NCBI GenBank assembly: GCA_963737015.1
Contig: CAVTQZ010000001.1
Span: forward strand, 1,426,001-1,490,000
Direction: 5' to 3'
From: CAVTQZ01 sp963737015
GTDB lineage: Bacteria; Actinomycetota; Acidimicrobiia; Acidimicrobiales; UBA8190
Length of the DNA: 64,000 nucleotides
A model generated the notes under the pieces. The model was not told where the DNA came from and did no database searches. It was given only the letters and a program-made list of their open reading frames with translations. This document shows, one piece after another, positions 44,111-51,708 of this stretch. Position 1 is the stretch's first letter. Every line of letters starts with the position of its first letter. The position numbers were made by a program, and so were the translations under genes.

Positions 44111-44308
44111 ATGGCAGGGCTTGATGATCGACACAGAAACGAGGACGGACGTATCGAGCGCAAGCGCGGGGATACGAAAGTCAAAAACCTCAAGGCTCTA
44201 TATCCGGAGTTCCAGGACTTCCCCGACGAGACCAGGCTGGGCGACCTTCGTGCGAGGTATGGGGTGGACAGTCTGGATGCCCTCCGTCGCAAGCTTCGAG
44301 GAGATTAA
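44111..44308 (+). CDS. 65-residue hypothetical protein
   Basis: An ATG preceded by AGGAG. The protein is basic at the N-terminus and has a short helix (LGDLRARYGVDSLDALRRKL) that resembles small accessory proteins of mobile elements. It lies 61 bases after the LRAT-like gene on the same strand and could be its immunity or accessory protein, though nothing in the sequence shows this. Confidence 0.55.
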   Translation: MAGLDDRHRNEDGRIERKRGDTKVKNLKALYPEFQDFPDETRLGDLRARYGVDSLDALRRKLRGD

Positions 44309-44363
44309 CAAGATCTACGAAGCCTCGAGGAGCCGGCTAAGGGTGGGCATTGGGTTGGAAAAC

Positions 44364-44379
44364 ATTCCCGTTACCTCCA
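44364..44379 (+). other. attR-like core
   Basis: ATTCCCGTTACCTCCA matches the ssrA end at 35912-35927 in 14 of 16 positions. It is followed after 21 bases by the second copy of the ~105-bp repeat, so the sequence to its right begins like the left end of the island. Confidence 0.5.
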
Positions 44380-44400
44380 CGAACGAACGCGCGGACGTTG

Positions 44401-44505
44401 GGGATCTTCGCGTAATGCTCCGTGCTGTGTTCACGAAACCCGCTCTTGTAAGTGGCGGCGAGACTGAAATGCTCGCTTGCCGCCCCTTGGGTGCGATTCG
44501 CCAGT
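44401..44505 (+). repeat. imperfect direct repeat, copy 2
   Basis: Matches 35933-36037 with about 85% identity by eye, including an identical block GTGTTCACGAAACCCGCTCT. It stops just before the secreted-protein gene at 44512. Finding the same left end twice suggests two related elements in tandem. Confidence 0.75.
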
Positions 44506-44511
44506 CCACCC

Positions 44512-45069
44512 TTAGTGGCAATATCCGTACGGGTCGATACGCGCATCGGATTGGCCACTCACGACCCAGCTGTTAGAAGCCTCGTTCATGTAGGCAGCAG
44601 GACATGCGTCTGCGATGGCGATTAGCTTCCGGCCGGGACACACTCCTGCGACGTTGTCACACGTCATCGCCTGGTGGCCCAGGGCGTACCCCGGGCACTC
44701 GAAGCTGAACCCCTTTGCGGCATAGGCGGCCAGGTACGCGAGAGCTGCCGCACAACCAGATGCTGTGGCCGCCCCACGCGGCGGAATGCTCGGTGCGGAT
44801 ACGACTCTGGGAGCTGCAACAGGCGCAGGCGGAGGAGCCGGCGTGGTGGTCGTGGTCGGGAGGACGGGGGCGTTTGCTTGGGCAGGGGAGGTGTGCAGCG
44901 TCGGTGTCGACAAAGGAGGACGTGTCGTCGCAGCCGCTGCACGGGCGCTGCGATTTGTGGCGGGGACAAGCCCTACGACGAACAGGACGATCCCTACTAC
45001 GCCGACTATGGCGAGCAGGTGCACCCACATGGGACGCGCCGAGACCATGGATGTTGTTTTCGGAAGCAC
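44512..45069 (-). CDS. secreted or membrane-anchored Cys-rich hypothetical protein
   Basis: Up to 185 residues from a GTG at 45069; an ATG at 45048 is also good. A transmembrane or signal helix (LLAIVGVVGIVLFVVGL) is followed by a Thr/Pro-rich linker and a C-terminal domain with six cysteines (SGCAAALAYL, FECPGYALGHQAMTC, VCPGRK, DACPAAY, GYCH). The Cys/Gly/His pattern recurs in actinobacterial exported proteins but I cannot name a family. It lies at the border of the second repeat. Confidence 0.65.
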   Translation of the reverse strand: MLPKTTSMVSARPMWVHLLAIVGVVGIVLFVVGLVPATNRSARAAAATTRPPLSTPTLHTSPAQANAPVLPTTTTTPAPPPAPVAAPRVVSAPSIPPRGAATASGCAAALAYLAAYAAKGFSFECPGYALGHQAMTCDNVAGVCPGRKLIAIADACPAAYMNEASNSWVVSGQSDARIDPYGYCH

Positions 45070-45199
45070 ACGGAACTACTGAACCCATGAGATGGACAAA
45101 AACACAGGTGTGGTGCCTGCACGGACTGCGACGGCTCTCGCACGAGATGATCGGAGTCACCGCCGCCCCAGAACGCCGCCCCGGGGTGTCACCCAGTGT

Positions 45200-45219
45200 C
45201 CGATCAGACACCTGATCGG
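45200..45219. promoter_or_regulatory. perfect 8-bp inverted repeat
   Basis: CCGATCAG (45200-45207), spacer ACAC, CTGATCGG (45212-45219). It lies upstream of the minus-strand secreted-protein gene and of vapB. There is no T-run, so a repressor operator is more likely than a terminator. Confidence 0.4.
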
Positions 45220-45296
45220 GCTGAACTCCTGGGCGGTGCAGAGATCTCGGGGCAATCCTCGGCTCGTGCTCTTGCCGGCGGCCGGTCGACCAGTAG

Positions 45297-45329
45297 CTGC
45301 ATTTCAATGCTAGCTACAGTAGAATGCAG
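45297..45329. promoter_or_regulatory. candidate VapB operator
   Basis: CTGCATT (45297-45303) and AATGCAG (45323-45329) form perfect arms around a 19-base AT-rich centre that includes TAGCTA. The right arm ends two bases before the vapB ATG. Ribbon-helix-helix antitoxins bind such dyads to repress their own operon. Confidence 0.5.
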
Positions 45330-45331
45330 TC

Positions 45332-45565
45332 ATGGCTGCCATTACCGTGCGAGATGTACCGGACGAGACCCGCGACGTGCTCGCCTCTCGGGCGGCGGCA
45401 ACGGGCCGGTCGCTGCAGGAGTACCTGCGCCATCAGTTGATCGAGTTAGCCCGACGCCCGGACCCAGAGGTTTTGCTCGCCCAGATCCGAGAGCGCAAGC
45501 AGCGGGTCGGGAGCGAGTTGGGCGCCGCAAAGATCCTTAGCCACTTGTCTACGGATCGCCGGTGA
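45332..45565 (+). CDS. vapB: FitA/VapB-like ribbon-helix-helix antitoxin
   Basis: A 77-residue protein. AAITVRDVPDETRDVLASRAAATGRSLQEYLRHQLIELA shows the short strand and two helices of a RHH domain, and the acidic/basic C-terminus would block the toxin. The stop overlaps the vapC start by four bases (GTGA), the normal type II arrangement. Confidence 0.87.
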   Translation: MAAITVRDVPDETRDVLASRAAATGRSLQEYLRHQLIELARRPDPEVLLAQIRERKQRVGSELGAAKILSHLSTDRR

Positions 45566-45966
45566 GTCTCGTTGTTGACGCCTCGGTTGTCGCCGCCGCC
45601 CTCGTTGATACCGGACCAGACGGGACGTGGGCTGACGGGGTTCTGGGTTCCGAGGACTTGCTCGCACCTCACCTGATGCCGGTTGAGGTAGCGAACGTAC
45701 TGCGCCGGCTCGCCATCTCCGGGGACATCTCCACCGAGTCGGCGTCGCTTGCGTATGCAGACCTGCTCAAGCTTCGGATCGCGCTGTTTGCATACGAGCC
45801 GTTCGCTGAGCGCGTGTGGGAGCTGCGAGGCGGTCTCACGGCTTACGACGGTTGGTACGTCGCTCTCGCCGAAACTGTGGATGCGCCGCTGGCCACGCTC
45901 GATAACCGCCTGTCTCGATCGTCCACAATCCGCTGCCAGTTCGTTACTCCCGATTCCCCTCTTTAA
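45562..45966 (+). CDS. vapC: VapC-like PIN-domain toxin
   Basis: A 134-residue PIN domain. The acidic active-site residues are in VVDASVVAAAL (Asp), MPVEVANVLRR (Glu), YDGWYVALAE (Asp) and LATLDNRLSR (Asp). It starts at a GTG overlapping vapB. PIN toxins cleave tRNA or rRNA. The pair lies just after the second island repeat, so it may be cargo of a second small element. Confidence 0.88.
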   Translation: MSLVVDASVVAAALVDTGPDGTWADGVLGSEDLLAPHLMPVEVANVLRRLAISGDISTESASLAYADLLKLRIALFAYEPFAERVWELRGGLTAYDGWYVALAETVDAPLATLDNRLSRSSTIRCQFVTPDSPL

Positions 45967-46194
45967 GACCGTTACCAGTGGACCGGGAATGACCACGACG
46001 CGGTTCATGTGCGGAGGAAAACCTCCAAGAGCGCTCAGGAGTCACAACGTGAGCGGTGTGAAGGTGCGCCGTTCACCACGTACGTCGTAGATCGATCGTG
46101 CAAGTCGATGGCATCGCTGATCCGAACGCGGCGATGATTTCCCGACGACGGATCCGTCTATATATCCGAAGGAACCGACCCATCAGGAGGACCC

Positions 46195-46581
46195 ATGTCA
46201 GCGAGCACGACCCGAGCCAACAAGATCGCCACGGTGATCATCCCGGTCGCCGACCAAGACGCCGCCGTCGACTTCTACGTCGGCAAGCTTGGCTTCGAAA
46301 AGCGTGTCGACGTACCCTTCGGCAACGGTTACCGCTGGATCGAGGTCGGCCTCGGTGACGAGGCGACCACGATAGCCCTCGCGCCTCCGCCGCATGAGGC
46401 TGCCGTCGGCAAGCGGGAGACCGGCATAAGCCTGCAGACCGACGACATCGAGGCCTACCACGCGCAACTCCGCCAAGCGGGCGTCGACGTGGACAGCGAA
46501 GTCAGCCGGATGGGCGATCCGGTGCCCCCGATGTTCTGGTTGCGCGACCCCGAGGGCAACACGCTCATGGTCGTGCAGTAG
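46195..46581 (+). CDS. VOC (glyoxalase-fold) protein
   Basis: A 128-residue protein with a good ribosome-binding site (AGGAGG before ACCCATG). VIIPVADQDAAVDFYVGKLGF starts the first beta-alpha-beta module and MFWLRDPEGNTLMVVQ ends the second. These are the usual VOC motifs; metal ligands (His, Glu) are not complete enough to predict a reaction. First of a run of VOC genes around an ECF sigma gene. Confidence 0.85.
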   Translation: MSASTTRANKIATVIIPVADQDAAVDFYVGKLGFEKRVDVPFGNGYRWIEVGLGDEATTIALAPPPHEAAVGKRETGISLQTDDIEAYHAQLRQAGVDVDSEVSRMGDPVPPMFWLRDPEGNTLMVVQ

Positions 46582-46600
46582 CGCCCGCAGCAGACTCACG

Positions 46601-46954
46601 ATGAGCACCGAGGAAGTCCACCGCTACTTCGCCGACCTCGACGAACCCAAACGCATCACTCTGGAGGAGATGCGTCGACGGATCCTCGAGGTCATCCCCA
46701 ACGCCGAACAAGCTCTGTCCTACGGCGTGCCCGCGTTCAAGGTTGAAGGGAAGGTGGTGGCCGGGCTGGCGGCGTTCAAGTCCCACCTCAGCTATCTGCC
46801 CCACAGCGGTTCGGTGCTCCCCGCCCTGAGAGACAAGACGACCGGGTACTCCCAGACGAAAAGTGCCTTGCACTTCCCCCTCGAGGAGCCGCTACCTAGG
46901 GAGTTGGTCAAAGAGCTCATCGAAGTAAAGCTGCGTGAACTTGGCCCTCACTGA
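46601..46954 (+). CDS. DUF1801 (iron-chaperone-like) protein
   Basis: A 117-residue protein with VHRYFADLDEPKRITLEEMRRRIL, YGVPAFKVEGK and SKSALHFPLEEPLP-like segments typical of DUF1801. The family has a frataxin-like fold in some members. It follows the first VOC gene by 19 bases and ends just before the next. Confidence 0.85.
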   Translation: MSTEEVHRYFADLDEPKRITLEEMRRRILEVIPNAEQALSYGVPAFKVEGKVVAGLAAFKSHLSYLPHSGSVLPALRDKTTGYSQTKSALHFPLEEPLPRELVKELIEVKLRELGPH

Positions 46955-47071
46955 CCGACAAGGCTGCTCCGTGCTGACGACCGGGTCCTCGGGCTTGCGA
47001 TGAATACCGACGTCGAAGTGACTCTGGCCTGGCGGCCATTGTTGGTAACCAGCACACAGGAGGATGCACCC

Positions 47072-47512
47072 ATGTCGCCTATTCGGCGCTTCGATCATGT
47101 CGGCATCACTGTCGCGGACCTCGACACGGTGACCGGCTTCTTCGTCGGGCTGGGCTTCGAGACTGAGGGCCGGACGATTCTCGAGGACGAATTCCTGGAC
47201 ACTGTCATTGGCATACCTAACTCGCGAACTGAGATCGTCTTCCTGCGCCCGCCGGACGGCGGAACCGGGCTGGAACTGGCGAGGTTCATCCGCCCGAACC
47301 ACGAACCAGGATCGCCCGACGCCATGGCCAACGAACTGGGGTTGCGCAGCGTGGCGTTCGAAGTGGACGATCTTCAGGGCACCCTCGATCGGCTCGCCGC
47401 GGACGGCTACCGCCTGGTCGGCGGCGTCGGTCAATACGAGGGCATCTGGCGCATGGCGTCTGTCCGCGGACCCGAAGGGATAATCGTGTCCTTGGCCCAG
47501 CGAATCGACTGA
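47072..47512 (+). CDS. VOC (glyoxalase-fold) protein
   Basis: The ATG at 47072 follows an AGGAGG site; a longer start 72 bases upstream lacks conservation. 146 residues. RRFDHVGITVADLDTVTGFFVGLGFETEG has the first His typical of metal-binding VOC proteins, and RSVAFEVDDLQGTLDRL, with RGPEGIIVSLAQ, completes the second module. Substrate unknown; bleomycin-resistance/dioxygenase-type family. Confidence 0.85.
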   Translation: MSPIRRFDHVGITVADLDTVTGFFVGLGFETEGRTILEDEFLDTVIGIPNSRTEIVFLRPPDGGTGLELARFIRPNHEPGSPDAMANELGLRSVAFEVDDLQGTLDRLAADGYRLVGGVGQYEGIWRMASVRGPEGIIVSLAQRID

Positions 47513-47629
47513 TCCTCGCATTCGAACCGCGCGGAAAGACATGTGAGGAACGATCTCAGGACGGAACTCGGAGAGCCCGTCTGCTCAAGGACGAGCCACA
47601 GCGCGGGCAGTGCTCCCGGACTTCAAGTG

Positions 47630-47656
47630 CGTCACGTTTCGTCGTCCGAATTCGTC
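47630..47656 (+). promoter_or_regulatory. candidate ECF-type promoter of the sigma gene
   Basis: CGTCACG (47630-47636), a 16-base spacer and CGTC (47653-47656), ending 29 bases before the sigma gene start. The identical arrangement precedes the VOC gene at 48684. It resembles the ECF41 consensus TGTCACA-N16-CGTC as I recall it. Confidence 0.55.
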
Positions 47657-47685
47657 ATGTAGATGTCGTAGAAGCGAGGGATCAC

Positions 47686-48555
47686 ATGGACGACGTGCAA
47701 TGGGTCACGGAGCAGTTCGAGACGAACCGGTCGCGGCTCGAGGGCATCGCCCATCGGATGCTTGGATCACGGGCCGAGGCCGAAGACGCCGTCCAGGAGG
47801 CATGGCTAAGGGTCGCCGGAGCCGACACCGCTGCGGTCGAGAACCTCACCGGCTGGCTGACCACGGTGACCTCCAGGATCTGTCTCGACCGCCTCAAATC
47901 TCGTCGGTCCCGAAACGAAGAGCCTGTCGGACAAGAGGTAACGGCCCTTGGCCATTCAGCCCCCGAACACGACCCTGCCGAAGCGGCGGTGCTGGCTGAG
48001 TCAGTGGGTGCTGCACTTTTGGTGGTGCTCGACGCGATGGCCCCGGAGGAGCGCGTCGCTTTCGTGCTTCACGACGTATTCGCCGTGCCGTTCGACACGA
48101 TCGGTGAGGTCGTCGGCCGTTCGGCACAGGCTGCGAGACAACTGGCCAGCCGGGGACGCCGGCGCGTGCAGGGTACGCATCGGATCGGGACAGTCGATTC
48201 AGCCCAGCATCGCGATCTTGTCGAAGCGTTTCTGCGGGCAGCTCGCAGAGGTGACTTCGAGACCTTGGTACGGCTCCTCCACCCGGACGCGGTCCTCGCA
48301 CCGGATCAGGCTTCGCTCGCCATGGGCTCGTTGCCAGAGACCCGGGGGGCCAGAGAAGTCGCCTCGGCACTCAGCGGTGGTGCCAAAGTCGCTCGTCTCG
48401 TGACGGTCAATGGTCGAGCCGCTTGGGCTTGGGCACCAGGCGGCCGAATCCGCGCCGTCATCGAGTTCGCAGTCGAAGACGACAAGATCGCTCAGATTGC
48501 CGTGACAGCAGATCCCGAGCGGATCGCCGAGCTCGACATCGTCTTTGGTGGCTGA
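47686..48555 (+). CDS. ECF sigma factor with C-terminal SnoaL-like domain
   Basis: A 289-residue regulator. Region 2: RSRLEGIAHRMLGSRAEAEDAVQEAWLR (about residues 15-42). Region 4: LDAMAPEERVAFVLHDVFAVPFDTIGEVVGRS (about 118-149). Residues ~170-289 are a SnoaL/NTF2-like domain (VEAFLRAARRGDFETLVRLLHPDAVL). Such fused domains modulate ECF41/ECF56 sigma activity in place of an anti-sigma factor. The DGGGK motif of ECF41 is absent, so a related group is likely. Confidence 0.9.
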   Translation: MDDVQWVTEQFETNRSRLEGIAHRMLGSRAEAEDAVQEAWLRVAGADTAAVENLTGWLTTVTSRICLDRLKSRRSRNEEPVGQEVTALGHSAPEHDPAEAAVLAESVGAALLVVLDAMAPEERVAFVLHDVFAVPFDTIGEVVGRSAQAARQLASRGRRRVQGTHRIGTVDSAQHRDLVEAFLRAARRGDFETLVRLLHPDAVLAPDQASLAMGSLPETRGAREVASALSGGAKVARLVTVNGRAAWAWAPGGRIRAVIEFAVEDDKIAQIAVTADPERIAELDIVFGG

Positions 48556-48600
48556 CGACCTCGGCATCCGCCAGATAGTTCGAACATTGTGATCGATCGC

Positions 48601-48627
48601 CGTCACATTCTCCGCTTCCCAGTCGTC
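48601..48627 (+). promoter_or_regulatory. candidate ECF-type promoter of the VOC gene at 48684
   Basis: CGTCACA (48601-48607), a 16-base spacer and CGTC (48624-48627). It matches the element before the sigma gene in six of seven -35 bases, in the spacer length and in the whole -10. This supports direct control of the VOC gene by the sigma factor. Confidence 0.55.
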
Positions 48628-48683
48628 GTAGCCGTGACGTATACACGAGGGTCCGTATGACCCACGACCTATAAGGAGTCAGC

Positions 48684-49040
48684 ATGTCGTCGTCTTCGAC
48701 AGAGGGAGTCAAAACACTGCTGCATCCAGTCTCAGATCTGGACAAGGCAAAGGCGGTGTACGTCGCCCTGCTCGGGATACAGCCACAGGCGGACGCGCCT
48801 TACTACGTCGGCTTCGATGTGGCAGGCCAGCACATCGGCCTAGTGCCCCGCGGCGGTCCGCAGAACATGACCTCACCCGTGGCCTACTGGCATGTGGCCG
48901 ACATCGAGGCGAAGTTGGCCGAGGTGACTGCCGCGGGTGCCAGTGTGAAGGAAGCCCCGCGCGATGTCGGCGGGGGCCGCCTGGTGGCCTCGTTCACCGA
49001 CCCCGACGGCAACGTTCTCGGTCTGGTCCAGGACGCGTGA
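48684..49040 (+). CDS. VOC (glyoxalase-fold) protein
   Basis: A 118-residue protein preceded by AAGGAGT. TLLHPVSDLDKAKAVYVALLG and ASFTDPDGNVLGLVQD frame the two beta-alpha-beta modules. It lies 128 bases after the sigma gene and carries its own copy of the candidate ECF promoter, so it is the best candidate target of that sigma factor. Confidence 0.86.
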   Translation: MSSSSTEGVKTLLHPVSDLDKAKAVYVALLGIQPQADAPYYVGFDVAGQHIGLVPRGGPQNMTSPVAYWHVADIEAKLAEVTAAGASVKEAPRDVGGGRLVASFTDPDGNVLGLVQDA

Positions 49041-49086
49041 TCGTCGCCTTCGACGCCATCAGAACCACCCTTGGAAAGGAATCGCC

Positions 49087-49722
49087 GTGACATCAACCAA
49101 ACCCGTCATGACTTCCATCAGATCCCTCGTTCTCGAGGTGCCAGATATTGAGTCTGCCGAGTCGTTCTATGCCGCCGCCTTCGGGTTGGGATCCGAGCTG
49201 GGCCTGCGTGCGGGAGAGGAGCCGACGACCGGCTTTCGCTGGTTCACGCTGTCGCTCGTCGTGTCCCAGCCGGCGACTGCCGAAGCGTTTCTTCGCTCGG
49301 CGCTCGATGCCGGCGCGACCCTGCTGAAGCCTGCGAGGAAGAGCCTCTGGGGCTATGGCGGTGTAGTGCGAGCGCCCGACGGCGCCATCTGGAAAGTTGC
49401 GACGTCATCGAAGAAGAACACCGGTCCTGCCACCCGGCAGATCGACCAGATCGTGCTCCTGTTGGGGGTAGCGGACGTCGCCGCCACCAAGAAGTTCTAC
49501 CTCGAGCGCGGCCTCACCGTCGCCAAGAGCTTTGGGCGCAAGTACGTCGAGTTCGCCACCGAGTCGTCCGACATCAAGCTTGCGTTGTACGCGCGCCACG
49601 CACTTGCGAAGGACGCCGGAGTGCCGCCTGAGGGCGAGGGCTCGCACCGGATCGTGATCGCGAGCGAAGCCGGGCCTTTCACCGACCCCGACGGGTTCAG
49701 GTGGGAGACACCCTCGGTGTGA
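49087..49722 (+). CDS. double VOC-domain protein
   Basis: The start is a GTG preceded by AAGGA; 211 residues, longer than single VOC proteins. Residues ~10-105 (SIRSLVLEVPDIESAESFYAA ... RAPDGAIWKVA) and ~118-211 (IVLLLGVADVAATKKFYLERG ... DPDGFRWETPSV) are two VOC modules. It follows the previous VOC gene by 46 bases. Function unknown, but the glyoxalase/aldoketomutase fold suggests detoxification or binding of a small molecule. Confidence 0.82.
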   Translation: MTSTKPVMTSIRSLVLEVPDIESAESFYAAAFGLGSELGLRAGEEPTTGFRWFTLSLVVSQPATAEAFLRSALDAGATLLKPARKSLWGYGGVVRAPDGAIWKVATSSKKNTGPATRQIDQIVLLLGVADVAATKKFYLERGLTVAKSFGRKYVEFATESSDIKLALYARHALAKDAGVPPEGEGSHRIVIASEAGPFTDPDGFRWETPSV

Positions 49723-49736
49723 AAGCGTGACGCGCC

Positions 49737-50546
49737 TCAAGGGCGGTCGGTCGTCACGTCCTCGCTCTCTACTTCGAGCTCGGGTAAGCCGTCACCTTCG
49801 GTCGACCGCCGCTGAAGGGCAGCCTCGTGATCGCGGAAGACCACCTCGGCCGCAGTCATCGTGAGACTCTCCGGCCGCGGGCCCTCCCAGTCGAGATACC
49901 AGTGCCTGGTAAGGGTCGCGAGCCAGGTTCCGTCCAGGGGGACCAGTCCGAACCGGGAAATGGTCCGCTGCCGACCGACTTGGTCGCTGTAGAGCAGCTC
50001 CAATGCGATCGAGTTCCCCTCCTCGATCCCCTTCACCACCTCCGCGCGAATCGGGTCGTCGGGGTTGCGCAATGCGCCCTGCCACATGCCTATGTCACCG
50101 GCAGGGACATAGAGGTCGCGGGACTGCAAACGGAAGTCCTCCAAAGGCGCATGCGAAGGGTGATCACGCGACGTCCGCAAGCCGGTCCCGAGGACCGACC
50201 AACCCTGGCAGACGGCGATACCACTCCCCACGTTCCTGAGGCTTATGGCCAGGTAGACGCTTCCATCGACGTTCTCGACCGCCGCCCGGCCGCCGGCCGC
50301 ACTGACCCAGTTGCCCTCGAGGAACATGATCTTCTGCTTCGGGTCGTCCAGTCGGGAGGGAGCGAGTAGAGGCCGGCGTTGTTCCTGGAGCGCCACCTCG
50401 GCGATTCGAGCCGAGCGATTGGACGACCGGACCGATGCGAAGGTCGCCACCGCCAGGACCAAGGTGCCGCCCGCTGTCGCCAACGAGGAAACGGTCACCC
50501 AATCGACGCGCGCGAAGACCATCACTCTCAGTCTGACAGCGCTCAC
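49737..50546 (-). CDS. membrane-anchored hypothetical protein
   Basis: A 269-residue protein. One N-terminal helix (LATAGGTLVLAVATFASV) follows a short basic segment; then a coiled region (ARIAEVALQEQRRPLLAP) and a beta-rich domain with SVYLAISLRNVGSGIAV and VGRQRTISRFG. This architecture is widespread and unassigned in actinobacteria. It converges with the double-VOC gene with 14 bases between the stops. Confidence 0.7.
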   Translation of the reverse strand: MSAVRLRVMVFARVDWVTVSSLATAGGTLVLAVATFASVRSSNRSARIAEVALQEQRRPLLAPSRLDDPKQKIMFLEGNWVSAAGGRAAVENVDGSVYLAISLRNVGSGIAVCQGWSVLGTGLRTSRDHPSHAPLEDFRLQSRDLYVPAGDIGMWQGALRNPDDPIRAEVVKGIEEGNSIALELLYSDQVGRQRTISRFGLVPLDGTWLATLTRHWYLDWEGPRPESLTMTAAEVVFRDHEAALQRRSTEGDGLPELEVESEDVTTDRP

Positions 50547-50605
50547 ACATCTCGTGTCGGGAAGTGCGTCAGAGCGCTGCGCCGACCTTCCGGTGAGCCG
50601 TGGGG

Positions 50606-51616
50606 TCAGAAACTCTCTGGTAACTCTTCTCCGTGGCGTTCGCGCTTCACCCTGTACATCGATGCGTCCGCCATCGCGAGCAGGTCGTCAGCCATCCAAC
50701 CTGTTTCACTACTGCAAGCGACGCCTACGCTCACATCCAGTCCCGGATCATCGAACTCCGCGTTCACAACGGCGACGGCAGCGGAGATGCGCCGACGGAT
50801 GGCCTCCTCGACGCCTTCTTCCACGTTCTCGCAGATCAGTACGAACTCGTCACCACCGAACCTGGCGAGCGTGTCCCCCGAGCGCAGCACCTCGCTCAGC
50901 TCCCTGGCAGTCGCCCGGAGGACCTCGTCGCCGGCGCCATGTCCCAAGGTGTCGTTCACTTTCTTGAACCTGTCGAGATCGATGAAGAAGAGGGCGATCC
51001 GGTCGCCGCGGCGTTGCGCGCGTCGAAGAGCCTGTCCGAGACGGTCCATCAACAGCGCCCGGTTGGGCAACCCAGTGAGGCTGTCGTGCATGGCGCGATG
51101 ACCCAGTGATCCGTAACTCGAGGCGTTGGCGAGAGCATCGCCTATGAACCCGCTCATGGTTTGGAGAACCTCGACATCCACGCCTTCGAACTGCTTGGGC
51201 AAAGCGGACATCACCTTGAGCACGCCGACGGCTTCTGCACGATGGAAGAGGGGAACGACGACCATCGATCGTACTCCGATCCGGCGACATGCATCCTTGT
51301 CCACACGGGGGTCGGTCTCTGAATCGTCACAGAGCAGTGGCGTCGCCCGTTGGACGCACATACCTGAGAGGCTTCCATCCCTCTCCAGCCGGGTGCCGAG
51401 GAAGCCTGCAGCTGCGCCGCTGACTGCGCGATAGACCATCTCCCTTCCCTCGACCAGCTCGACCACTGCCCCGTCGGCTTCGGTGATCATCTGCGCCTGT
51501 TCGGTGACGACCTCCATCACCTGGCCCGTGTCCAACATCGCGGCATTGATCAGTCGCTGTGTCTCGATGACGAGACGTAGCCGCTCAACCTCCGATAGGC
51601 GCGCAGGACCTGCCAC
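50606..51616 (-). CDS. GAF-GGDEF diguanylate cyclase
   Basis: A 336-residue protein. Residues ~15-170 form a GAF sensor domain (ITEADGAVVELVE, MVVVPLFHRAEAVGVLKV). Residues ~180-330 are a GGDEF domain with DSLTGLPNRALL, LDRFKKVNDTLGH and an intact ARFGGDEFVLI, so it can make c-di-GMP. There is no RxxD inhibitory site upstream of GGDEF. Single-gene unit. Confidence 0.9.
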   Translation of the reverse strand: MAGPARLSEVERLRLVIETQRLINAAMLDTGQVMEVVTEQAQMITEADGAVVELVEGREMVYRAVSGAAAGFLGTRLERDGSLSGMCVQRATPLLCDDSETDPRVDKDACRRIGVRSMVVVPLFHRAEAVGVLKVMSALPKQFEGVDVEVLQTMSGFIGDALANASSYGSLGHRAMHDSLTGLPNRALLMDRLGQALRRAQRRGDRIALFFIDLDRFKKVNDTLGHGAGDEVLRATARELSEVLRSGDTLARFGGDEFVLICENVEEGVEEAIRRRISAAVAVVNAEFDDPGLDVSVGVACSSETGWMADDLLAMADASMYRVKRERHGEELPESF

Positions 51617-51708
51617 CTAGCTCTTATCGGCTCGAAGAGCCGTCCCTTTGAGAGATCGGAGCCTTCCGGCCGGATGAGCATCGGCGTCGTATTGCCTACG
51701 ATTCGCCT

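Larger units (their letters stand above)
35928..44379. mobile_element. genomic island inserted at ssrA, defence-like cargo, no integrase seen
   Basis: The island starts right after the tmRNA gene and ends at the second att-like core. Its base composition is clearly lower in G+C than the flanks, especially 39-42 kb. The cargo is a HEPN-like pair, an Mrr-type endonuclease, an AlbA_2 protein, an XRE/ImmA pair, and a Cys-protein/LRAT/small-protein module. I found no integrase or recombinase gene, so it is either a relic, a passenger of another element, or part of a tandem array. The boundary on the right is less certain than on the left. Confidence 0.6.

Noticed and set aside
35928..46031. An integrase or recombinase for the ssrA island
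   Set aside because: No tyrosine or serine recombinase motif is present in any frame I could read; the island is called from its ends and composition only.
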